Assembly (NCBI GenBank): GCA_025937895.1
Contig: JAICQL010000038.1
Span: forward strand, 1 to 46,125
Direction of reading: 5' to 3'
DNA: 46,125 nt
Origin: Polyangiaceae bacterium
GTDB lineage: Bacteria > Myxococcota_A > Polyangia > Polyangiales > Polyangiaceae
The position numbers and the translations under genes are program-made. This document shows positions 38,201 to 44,785 of the stretch, piece after piece. Positions within the stretch are counted from its first letter, which is position 1. Each line of letters begins with the position of its first letter. The notes under the pieces are model-generated. The model ran no database searches. It was not told the origin of the DNA and worked only from the letters and a program-made list of their open reading frames with translations.

Positions 38201-38697
38201 GCGCCGTGACCCGCTTCAGCGAGCTGAGGCCGCACCTCATCTTCATGGATGTGAAGATGCCGGGCATGGACGGGGTGGAGGCCACGGCCCGCATTCGCCA
38301 GCTGCCCGAGGGCAGCGACGTGCCGATCGTGATGCTCAGCGCTTCGGTCTTTGATGACGAGCGGCACGCGGTGCTGCAGACGGGCGCCAATCAGTTCATC
38401 GCCAAGCCCTTTCAGGTGGCGGAGATCTGGAGCGCGCTGGAGCAGCACCTGGGCGTGGGTCTGGTGCCCGACACGCCCGCTGCCAGCAAGCGCGAGGGCC
38501 CTGCGCTCACGCGCGAGCAAGTGGCAGCGCTGGGCGAGCACGCCGTCAACGCCGTGCGCGAGGCGATCGAGCTCGGCTATGTGCAGCGCATCCCGGCGCT
38601 GCTGTCGGGTGTGGGTGCAGAACATGCGGTGACGGTGGCAGCGCTTTCGCAGCTGGCTGAAGATTTGGAGCTAGAGAAGCTGAGCCGGTTGCTGTGA
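35233..38697 (+). CDS. Large membrane hybrid histidine kinase
   Basis: A 1154-residue kinase. Residues 1-230 hold about six membrane helices of an unnamed sensor type (LPLLQVWGGLSFFLGFALAL; LFGYPALISVPFAYGLSDL). A second helix pair (about 275-295 and 444-465) brackets an extracytoplasmic domain of about 150 residues. HAMP (about 466-520), coiled coil and a PAS domain (about 550-665, WDWDVEQNQMLWDDSMYTLY) follow. HisKA has ASMSHEIRTPMNAILGF with His713, then ATPase, then a receiver with phospho-Asp1006 and Lys in AKPF. The last 70 residues are helical and may be a degenerate phosphotransfer domain. The ATG at 35233 lies 108 bases from the divergent kinase. Confidence 0.93.
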   Translation: MTPIIQWLEHTFARIPLPLLQVWGGLSFFLGFALALAAFAGFTFRPGGSWGLGRERQAWDAKAFLCIPLTFLLIIVSGYLGSFIVLVPGAQTFESLKDLVVFLCIVLFGYPALISVPFAYGLSDLIEGVPPAFLFAWLPGYFINPTCFWLAYQLLGRDPDFRHSGTWGRYAAFVLLFMGLEPALWGFICAEKFTPEISYRSITPALLFTTSITWLLAPLAMLGALPLARRLGLYWAEIPGHVLQRRWRGARRGWKTAGEGARQAPETNRGLPIRMFILAPFVVLVLLMVGSTAYVTLRSAENDANRLAMRLHQEIAQNINLQLDEYLDTPRSGPLEAELGQLLTGLPIARDGRALIMDRTGRIIAASSPSNDPVLAHAVASTREGLRAGSNELELRFSHVTAKPLSRETWLARAEAYRDRRGEHSEWLLVTAMPEGYYLAGVKTGNSRSAMVFALALLLSLAVAAPLASVVTTPLQRISRATGALAQGDLTQRVPTSRLEELGAVAVGFNEMAQRLQRSFEDLRAEVETRKARERELEASEARLRTSENRVQLAVKVARLGVWDWDVEQNQMLWDDSMYTLYGLRKEEFSAAYEAWLKCLLPEDVERATSDVEAALRGERDFKSEFRVRWADGSLHYIKGLGHTVRDATGRPLRMVGINWDVTEQLETERELREHRDHLEDLVRNRTLALHQAKEQADAANRAKSTFLASMSHEIRTPMNAILGFGQLMERENDLSPRDGDRLSKIMAAGYHLLELINNVLEMSKIEAGRVEVKHATFDLHAAIAHVDAMMRKGMEDRGLRFLVTGVESLPRYVRSDVAKLRQILINLLSNAAKFTAAGSVSLRAAAEGLANGQARLRFEVADTGVGIAPHELDKVFEPFVQTDSGLRKQTGTGLGVSISRDFARLLGGDLTLQSTPGEGTTFCVELLATVGSRAELVELKVADGRRPDASGGRELTILIVDDQEDNRTFLREMLLSAGIRVFEAEDGASAVTRFSELRPHLIFMDVKMPGMDGVEATARIRQLPEGSDVPIVMLSASVFDDERHAVLQTGANQFIAKPFQVAEIWSALEQHLGVGLVPDTPAASKREGPALTREQVAALGEHAVNAVREAIELGYVQRIPALLSGVGAEHAVTVAALSQLAEDLELEKLSRLL

Positions 38698-39319
38698 TCG
38701 CGAGCAGAGGCCGGAAAAATGGCTGCGGCCGTGCTCGAGCGATGGTCCGGAGCGTCACCCAGACGGGTGGCTGAAGCCCCGATTTTGTAGAAATGGCAGA
38801 GATCAATCGGCGGGCGCGCTGATGAGCTTTGCAGCGAAAAACCCGCTGCAGAGCGCATGAAGACGAGGGAAGCTGCACGCGCATCCCACATGGGGCAGTG
38901 GCAATGCGCCTCGCGTGGACAGTTCGTCACGTGGCAACCCGCGACAAATCGCGTTGACCCCCCAGGCCCCGGCAGCTAGCTTTCTCATCACTTCGGCACT
39001 TCGAAACGCGTTGCAGCCAAGCCTTTGCCGCTTCGGGTGAGCAGCGCGGACTGACAGCGTAGGGATGTTGCGGCGCCTCGGCGCGCCACTGCCAGCGAAG
39101 GTCGGACCAGCCCGCTCTGGGGAAACCGCTCAGTCATTCAGCAGCAACCAGGGGGGCTTTCACACATCGTGCGCCGCAGCCGGCGCGCGTGCCCAGGCCT
39201 CGTGCACTCGCAGATCGAGTGTTCGGTGCGTGGCGAACGGGCCTCGTGTGTTCACGATTCGCTCGTCGTCCCGCGAGATGGTCACTCCACGACCAGGAAA
39301 GAGACAAGACAGGTAAGAG
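38698..39319. other. Long intergenic stretch before the GH5-like gene
   Basis: 622 bases with A/T content above that of the neighbouring genes. No frame with family features was found on either strand. It should hold the promoter of the GH5-like gene, but I see no convincing -35/-10 pair, repeat or terminator. Confidence 0.45.
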
Positions 39320-40693
39320 ATGAAGTTCCGCCTCTCACTACAGCACACTACGCCCGATTCCTCCTTCGCTCCGCGCGCGTCGCGCACCCGCTCTCTGCAG
39401 CGGTTCGCTCCCGTGTTGGCGCTGTTGCTACCCCTGCTGCCTGCCTGTGCAGATGGGTCGGACCTCACGGAAGACGAGCTGGTGCTGGGCGATGTTGAGA
39501 CCGCCGAAGGCGCTTCCAGCGGTGAAAGCCGCGGCGCACCCGCGAGCGCGGCTTTGACGACGATGGCCGTGGGCTCCGAGGGCACGACGGCAGAAGAGCC
39601 GGGCGACGCGGTCCAGCAAGAGAGCAGCGCCTCGCCCAGCACGGGTGAGGTCGGCAGCCAGCCGCTGCCCGTGGCCCCCGCTCCAGCGAACGATCCCGCG
39701 GAGCAGACCGCACAGGGCTCGAGCGACGACAGCGTCGTGGACAGCACTGAACCAGCGGAGGTCACCCAGCCAGAGACCGACGTGTCCAGCGCTCCGGTGC
39801 CAGGCCCGACCATGCGCACGGAAGGTCGCCGACTGCTCGACAGCTGCGGCAATGTATTCGTGACGCGCGGCGTGGAGCAGATCTTCGGCAACCAGCTGCC
39901 CGAGGGCAACAACTGGGTGGGACTGCTGGAGGAGATCGCAGCGAGCGGCGTCAACGCCGTGCGCGTGCTGGCCGGCACCAACACCCTCTCCGTTGCCGAT
40001 GTGGATCGCCTGCTGCAGGCGGTGGCCAAGAACGGGATGGTGGCGTACGTCACCCCCTACGGCAACGAGGCCGGCGCGTGGCTGGGCCGCTCCGAGGTGA
40101 GGGCCATGCTGGCCAAGCACGAGAAGTACATCCTGATCGATGCCTTCGGCGAGCCTACCTTCGACGACCGTGACCGCTTCTTCCAGGAGGCCACCGACTC
40201 GCTGCGACGGGTGCGCGAGTGGGGTTACCGCGTGCCGCTGACCGTCACTGCCAACCAGTTCGGGCGCGACTTGCCGTCGATCCTCGAGCTGGGCGAGCAG
40301 ATCGCCGCGGCCGATCCGCTCGGCAACACGGTGTTCGGGTGGCAGGCGTACTGGAGCGACAACGGCTACTACCAGGGCCACTATGGCATGTCGCTGGAAG
40401 AGGGCGTACGTGCCGCTGCGAGCGCGCCCTTCCCGGTCCAGCTCGGCCTGGACCGCGTCACTGACTTCCCCTCGGATGCGGTGGCGGACTACCAGTCACT
40501 GATGTCGGCCACCGAGGCCAACGGCATCGGCTGGCTGTGGTGGGACTGGTACAACCCGTACGGCAACGAGAACAACCTCACCCGCGACGGCAAGGTAAAC
40601 AACCTGACGGCCACGGGTAGCAGCGTGCTGCAGACCCACACGGCCAGCGTCCGCAACACCGCGCGCAAGGCGTGCGGCGGCTCGAACGACTGA
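39320..40693 (+). CDS. GH5-like secreted lipoprotein, probably catalytically impaired
   Basis: A 457-residue predicted lipoprotein. The leader ends in LLLPLLPAC and is followed by a long acidic Ser/Gly/Glu linker (about 38-165). The C-terminal half is a TIM-barrel cellulase-like domain: VFVTRGVEQIFG, GVNAVRVLAGTNTLS, GMVAYVTPYG and GWLWWDWYNPYGNENNLT. In GH5 the acid/base sits in NEP; here it is GEP with Glu278. The nucleophile strand, usually G-E, reads PVQLGLDRVTD with Leu377 at the expected Glu. So hydrolysis is doubtful and the protein may only bind mannan or glucan. GTAAGAG lies before the ATG. Confidence 0.8.
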   Translation: MKFRLSLQHTTPDSSFAPRASRTRSLQRFAPVLALLLPLLPACADGSDLTEDELVLGDVETAEGASSGESRGAPASAALTTMAVGSEGTTAEEPGDAVQQESSASPSTGEVGSQPLPVAPAPANDPAEQTAQGSSDDSVVDSTEPAEVTQPETDVSSAPVPGPTMRTEGRRLLDSCGNVFVTRGVEQIFGNQLPEGNNWVGLLEEIAASGVNAVRVLAGTNTLSVADVDRLLQAVAKNGMVAYVTPYGNEAGAWLGRSEVRAMLAKHEKYILIDAFGEPTFDDRDRFFQEATDSLRRVREWGYRVPLTVTANQFGRDLPSILELGEQIAAADPLGNTVFGWQAYWSDNGYYQGHYGMSLEEGVRAAASAPFPVQLGLDRVTDFPSDAVADYQSLMSATEANGIGWLWWDWYNPYGNENNLTRDGKVNNLTATGSSVLQTHTASVRNTARKACGGSND

Positions 40694-40720
40694 GCCACCC
40701 CGCGGAGCACCTGCCCCGCC

Positions 40721-40755
40721 GAGCGCCGCCGGCTCGAGAGAGCCGCGCGGCGCTC
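40721..40755. terminator. Bidirectional hairpin between convergent genes
   Basis: An 8-bp arm (GAGCGCCG / CGGCGCTC) and an inner 5-bp arm (GGCTC / GAGCC) with a GAGA loop and a small internal bulge. It lies between the GH5-like and fructosamine kinase stops and could end both transcripts. No T-runs. Confidence 0.55.
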
Positions 40756-40778
40756 GCATGTCTGCAGTCCGGAAGACT

Positions 40779-41648
40779 TCAGCCCAGGCTGCGCAGACAC
40801 GCGCGTAGCTGAGGCAGGTACCCGGCGCCGAACAGCTCGAGGTGGACCAGCAGCGGATACAGCTGGTACAGCGGCACTCGCTCGCGGTGGCCGGCAGAGA
40901 GCGGAAACGCCTCCTCGTACGCGGCGTAGACGCGTGAACCGAAGCCGCCGAACAGGCGCATCATGGCCAGGTCGATCTCGCGGTGGCCTCCGTACACGGC
41001 CGGATCGATCAGCACGGGCATGCCGTCGGCTGCCACGTGCACATTGCCCGCCCACAGATCGCCGTGCACGCGGGCCGGCGGCTCCCGTGGACCGACGAGC
41101 TGAGGCAGGCGCGCCAGCAATCGCTCGCCCGCGCTCGCCAGCGCTGCATCGAAGAAGCCCCGCGCGCGAGCCCGCTCGAACAGGGGCCACAGCCGGCGCG
41201 CGCCGTAGAACTCAGCCCATTCGGCTGCCGGCGCGTTGAGCTGTGGCAAGGAGCCGATGAAGTTGTCATGCTCGAGCCCAAAGGCGCCGGCGCCGCTCCG
41301 GTGCAAGTGGGCGAGCCCCCGCCCCAGCTGCTCGTCGAAGTCGCGCGCTCTAGGCCCCGGCTCGATCAGCTCCAGGACCAGCACCCCGGGCCATGTTGCC
41401 GAGGGCGGCAACACACCGAGCACCTCCGGCACGCGCAAGGCCCGCGCCGCCGCCAGCCAGGCCAGCCCCTGCGCCTCTACCTCGAACATCCGCGCCGGAG
41501 CACGGGCATTGCTCTTGGCGAACACCCGCCGCCCATCCGCCAGCGAGAGCACATGAGCTTCATTGATGTCGCCGCCGGCGAGAGGCTGCATGCTGCACAC
41601 GCTCGAGCCGAGAAGCTCTGCCAGCGCGGCGCAGGTGGCCGGCGTCAC
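40779..41648 (-). CDS. Fructosamine/ketosamine kinase family protein
   Basis: Phosphorylates ketosamines on glycated proteins or small molecules, starting deglycation. It is 289 residues from the GTG at 41648, whose GTGA overlaps the upstream stop; a longer frame to 41684 is less likely. Kinase marks are GGDINEAHVLSLADGRRVFA (N-lobe loop), the invariant VHGDLWAGNV (catalytic loop) and VLIDPAVYGGHREIDLAM (metal-binding Asp). Length matches the family (about 288). Bacterial relatives often act on ribulosamines or erythrulosamines. Pairing with the LMW phosphatase supports that role. Confidence 0.92.
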   Translation of the reverse strand: MTPATCAALAELLGSSVCSMQPLAGGDINEAHVLSLADGRRVFAKSNARAPARMFEVEAQGLAWLAAARALRVPEVLGVLPPSATWPGVLVLELIEPGPRARDFDEQLGRGLAHLHRSGAGAFGLEHDNFIGSLPQLNAPAAEWAEFYGARRLWPLFERARARGFFDAALASAGERLLARLPQLVGPREPPARVHGDLWAGNVHVAADGMPVLIDPAVYGGHREIDLAMMRLFGGFGSRVYAAYEEAFPLSAGHRERVPLYQLYPLLVHLELFGAGYLPQLRACLRSLG

Positions 41649-42145
41649 CAGCCGTGCTCGCTGCGCAGCTGCGCGATGAAGCACTCCGCCGCCGCCTCAC
41701 ACAGATCCAGCACGTGCTCGAAGCCGTCGGCGCCCCCGTAATAGGGATCGGGCACCTCGGCGCCGGGCGGGGCCGCGGGATCGAAGCTACGAAACAGGCG
41801 CAGCTTGGCGCGCGCCTCGGCGCTGGGTGCGCTGGCGGCGAGCGCGTCGAGGTTGGCTCGATCCATGGCCAGCACGTAGTCCAGGCGCTGCCCGTCCTCG
41901 CGCACGAACTGGCGCGCGCGGCTGTTCCGCTGCACCCCGCGCGCCGCAGCAGCGGCGCGCGCCCGATGATCCGGCAGCGCGCCCACGTGATAGTCGGCCG
42001 TGCCCGCGCTCTCCACCTGCACCCGCTGCGAGAGCCCGTGGCGCTGCAGCTGGCTGCGCAGCACGCCCTCGGCCGTGGGCGAGCGGCAGATATTGCCCAG
42101 GCACACGAAGCAGACGCGAAGGGGCGGAGCCGAGCTCGATGACAT
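41645..42145 (-). CDS. Low-molecular-weight phosphatase, likely ketosamine phosphatase
   Basis: A 166-residue LMW-PTP-family enzyme. The P-loop CLGNICRSPTAEGVL follows the start (C-x5-R-S), and the general acid is in VPDPYYGGADGFEHVLDL. No signal peptide. The start at 42145 has no strong ribosome site. The 3' end overlaps the kinase gene as GTGA, so they are translationally coupled. In bacteria this pairing is known, and such phosphatases can remove phosphate from protein-bound ribulosamine 5-phosphate. I infer that role here over tyrosine signalling. Confidence 0.92.
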   Translation of the reverse strand: MSSSSAPPLRVCFVCLGNICRSPTAEGVLRSQLQRHGLSQRVQVESAGTADYHVGALPDHRARAAAAARGVQRNSRARQFVREDGQRLDYVLAMDRANLDALAASAPSAEARAKLRLFRSFDPAAPPGAEVPDPYYGGADGFEHVLDLCEAAAECFIAQLRSEHGW

Positions 42146-42411
42146 GGCTGGTTTCTAGCGCAGTCATGTGCGCCTGGAAACGCTCGGCGCCGCCAAGAGG
42201 GCAGCGCCAGGCAGCGGTGCAGCGCACTCGCCGGGCACCCGGCACGGCCCGACAAAAGGCCCAGGGCCCCGCGCCCGTGAAGGCGGCAACCCCTTGGCGC
42301 CGCTCGCGCCCCGAGCCGCCTCCACGAGGCCCCGATGTCCTACAAACCCCGCTCCGGTCATGCCTGCGCGGCGGGCAGCGCCCGCCCTGAGCTACCCGCG
42401 ATTTGCATGCC

Positions 42412-44325
42412 ATGACAGGCCACGGTGGCGCGAGCGCACCAAAAACGTTACAAGCGGTGCTCGTGCCCGCGTCGCGTCCCGAAGCGTTCCTGGACCTATC
42501 CTCGGAGCTGATCGTGGCCGAGATCAGCGCTGAGGCGCAGCAGCTCTACGGGGTGGAGCGCGCGGGGGTGCTGGGCAAGCCGCTCGCTGACGTGCTGCTG
42601 AACGACCTGGGCCGCATCGACTGGCAACAGCATTTCCAGGCGGTGAGCGCGGGGCAACAGTTCGAGCAGATCATGCTGCACCGCAGCCTCACGGGCCTGC
42701 GCGTGTGGGTGCACGCACGGCTGGAGCTGCAGCCCGGGGGCGCTCGGCTCTCGGTGCGTCCGGCCTCTGGCCGGGCCGTGCTGGAGCAGTTGCCCGGCGG
42801 GCTCACGGGCGCGCTCGGCAGGATGCTGGCGCTGGGCGGGGTGGGCCTGTGGATGGATGATCGCATCAGCGACGAGTTCGACTGGTCGCCTCTGGCGCGA
42901 GCGCTGCACGACCTGCCGCTGGACGCCGAGCTCTCGCCCGCGCTGCTCTTCGGCCAGATCCACCCGGATGATCGCGCGCGCGCCGCGGCCGACATCCAGC
43001 GCGGCATCGCCGAGAAGGTGCCGTTCGACTCCGTGCTGCGCATCAAGCACGGGGAGAGCGCCTACCGTCACCTGCACGTGTTCGGCGGTTCCACGTACGA
43101 CTCCGCTGGCCTGACGTTGCTCTCGCTCGGTGGCGTGCGCGACGTCTCGGAAGAGCTCGCGCTGCGCCGGCGCGTGGCCGAGCTGGAGAATCAGCTGCGC
43201 GCCGCTCAGCGCGGCGACGTGGTGGGTCGCCTTGCCGGTGGCATCGCGCACGACTTCAACAACATCCTGACCGGCATCCTCGGCTGCTGCGAGATGTTGA
43301 AGGACAAGCTGCCGGAGGGCGAGGGGCAGCGTGACCTCCAGCAGATCCGTGCCGCCACCCTGCGCGCTGCCGACCTGACCCGGCAGCTGCTGGCGTTCGG
43401 CCGCCGCCAGGCGCTGCAGCGCCGCCCGGTGGCGCCCGAGGTGGTGTTGCGCGACGTGCTGGGCCTGCTGCGCCGCACCCTGCCGGAGAACGTAAAGATC
43501 CACATGGATCCGGGCCAGTGCCGCGGGCGAGTGCTGGTGGACGTGACGCAGCTGCACCAGGTGCTGACCAACCTGGTGGTGAACGCAGCGCAGGCCATGC
43601 CGGAGGGCGGCCGGATCGAGATCAGCGCGGCCCAGGTGCCAGCGCCGGAGAGCGAGCCGGATCTGCCACGCAGCGCCGAATACATCCGCTTCGCGGTGGA
43701 GGACTCGGGGCCCGGCATCCCGGCGGAGCTTCAGGCGCGGGTGTTCGAGCCCTTCTTCACCACCAAGCCTGTCGGGCAGGGCAGCGGGCTCGGGCTGAGC
43801 GTGGTGCAAGGCATCGTCGAGCAGCACCAGGGTCGTATCCAGCTCGGCACGGGCGCGCTCGGCGGTGCCCGCTTCGAGGTCTATTTGCCTGCCACCGAGC
43901 AGGTCCCGGAGCAACCCAGCGAGCTGCCCCTGCCCTCGCCACAGGGCAGCTCTGCCTCCCTGCGCGTGATGCTGGTGGAGGACGAGAAGATGGTGCGGGA
44001 GCTGACCAAGCGCATCCTGGTCGGTGCTGGCTTTCAGGTCACCGAGATGGTGGACGCCGAGCAGGCCCTGACACGCATCCAGAATGAGGCGTTCGACGTG
44101 CTGCTCACCGACGTGGTGCTGCACGAGATGAGCGGGCCCGAGATGGTACGGCGCCTGCGTGAGAGCGGCGTGCACGTGCCGGTGGTGTACATGTCGGGCT
44201 ATCCAGCTGACTTCGTGGAGAGCCGCGTGCAGCTGGGAGAGAGCGACCTGCTGGTCCACAAGCCCTTCACCGCCGACACGCTGATCTCGGCGCTGCGACA
44301 GCAAGCCGCGCGCCGCTCCAGCTAG
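42412..44325 (+). CDS. PAS hybrid histidine kinase
   Basis: A 637-residue soluble kinase from the ATG at 42412 (a TTG at 42403 is possible). The N-terminal part (about 30-110) looks PAS-like (FLDLSSELIVAEISAEAQQL). A second PAS-like domain lies at about 140-255 (PEDDRARA-type HPDDRARAAADIQRGI). The HisKA motif is IAHDFNNILTGILGCCEML with His280, then the ATPase domain (LTNLVVNAAQAMPEGG, VEDSGPGIPAEL, GSGLGLSVVQGIVEQHQG). The receiver has VEDEKM, phospho-Asp567 and Lys in HKPF. The HDFNN form of the H-box is typical of NtrB-like and related kinases. It is 460 bases upstream of the sigma-54 regulator on the same strand, a plausible partner. Confidence 0.92.
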   Translation: MTGHGGASAPKTLQAVLVPASRPEAFLDLSSELIVAEISAEAQQLYGVERAGVLGKPLADVLLNDLGRIDWQQHFQAVSAGQQFEQIMLHRSLTGLRVWVHARLELQPGGARLSVRPASGRAVLEQLPGGLTGALGRMLALGGVGLWMDDRISDEFDWSPLARALHDLPLDAELSPALLFGQIHPDDRARAAADIQRGIAEKVPFDSVLRIKHGESAYRHLHVFGGSTYDSAGLTLLSLGGVRDVSEELALRRRVAELENQLRAAQRGDVVGRLAGGIAHDFNNILTGILGCCEMLKDKLPEGEGQRDLQQIRAATLRAADLTRQLLAFGRRQALQRRPVAPEVVLRDVLGLLRRTLPENVKIHMDPGQCRGRVLVDVTQLHQVLTNLVVNAAQAMPEGGRIEISAAQVPAPESEPDLPRSAEYIRFAVEDSGPGIPAELQARVFEPFFTTKPVGQGSGLGLSVVQGIVEQHQGRIQLGTGALGGARFEVYLPATEQVPEQPSELPLPSPQGSSASLRVMLVEDEKMVRELTKRILVGAGFQVTEMVDAEQALTRIQNEAFDVLLTDVVLHEMSGPEMVRRLRESGVHVPVVYMSGYPADFVESRVQLGESDLLVHKPFTADTLISALRQQAARRSS

Positions 44326-44785
44326 CCAGGGAGCAGCCGGCGGCGCAGCCGCCGACGCGCGGCATCAGCAGCCCGAGTCAGCAGCCCGGCCACGAGAAAT
44401 TGTCAGCACGGCGTTGACGTTGGTCCTGCGCACCTGTGCCCTCTCCGGAGTGGCTCTGGTATGAGAGCGCGCTCGGCAGCGCTGGGCCGGAGTCCATGCC
44501 GAGCCTGGTTCGCGCCTGCGATCCTCCGGTTGCTTTCCAACCAGGTGCAGCGCCACCCGGCTGTCCAGTGCAGTGCACACTGCTCATCTTGGCGTCAGCA
44601 CGTAGCGACCAATGCTCGCGCGCTCGCGCAGCGAATGGCAGAGCGAGCAGTGGAGAGCCTCGCTCGTTGTGGCAAAGGCGCTCGCTTCTCACGCGGTGCG
44701 CTCGTCAGCTTGACTTGCCGTTCAAAATGAGAGACCAGCAGTGCCAGGGTGGGCGTTTGCGCCCGTCAAAAGACGGGAAAATGAA
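44326..44785. other. Leader region of the sigma-54 regulator
   Basis: 460 bases after the hybrid kinase. A 7-bp stem (44338-44344 with 44348-44354, loop GCA) just past the kinase stop may end its transcript. The right end holds the paired hairpins at 44751-44777. A TTGACT element is at 44710-44715 without a clear -10. No gene is seen. Confidence 0.5.
44751..44777 (+). promoter_or_regulatory. Two mutually exclusive hairpins before the regulator start codon
   Basis: Hairpin A is GGGCG-tttg-CGCCC (44751-44764). Hairpin B is CCCGTC-aaaa-GACGGG (44762-44777). They share CCC at 44762-44764, so only one can form. B covers GGG, the likely ribosome site, 8 bases before the ATG at 44786. This would allow on/off control of translation. 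Function is inference. Confidence 0.55.

Noticed and set aside
42496..44304. A 602-codon minus-strand frame opposite the hybrid kinase
   Set aside because: It is a His/Leu/Gln-rich antisense shadow without domains, while the plus strand has complete kinase and receiver motifs.
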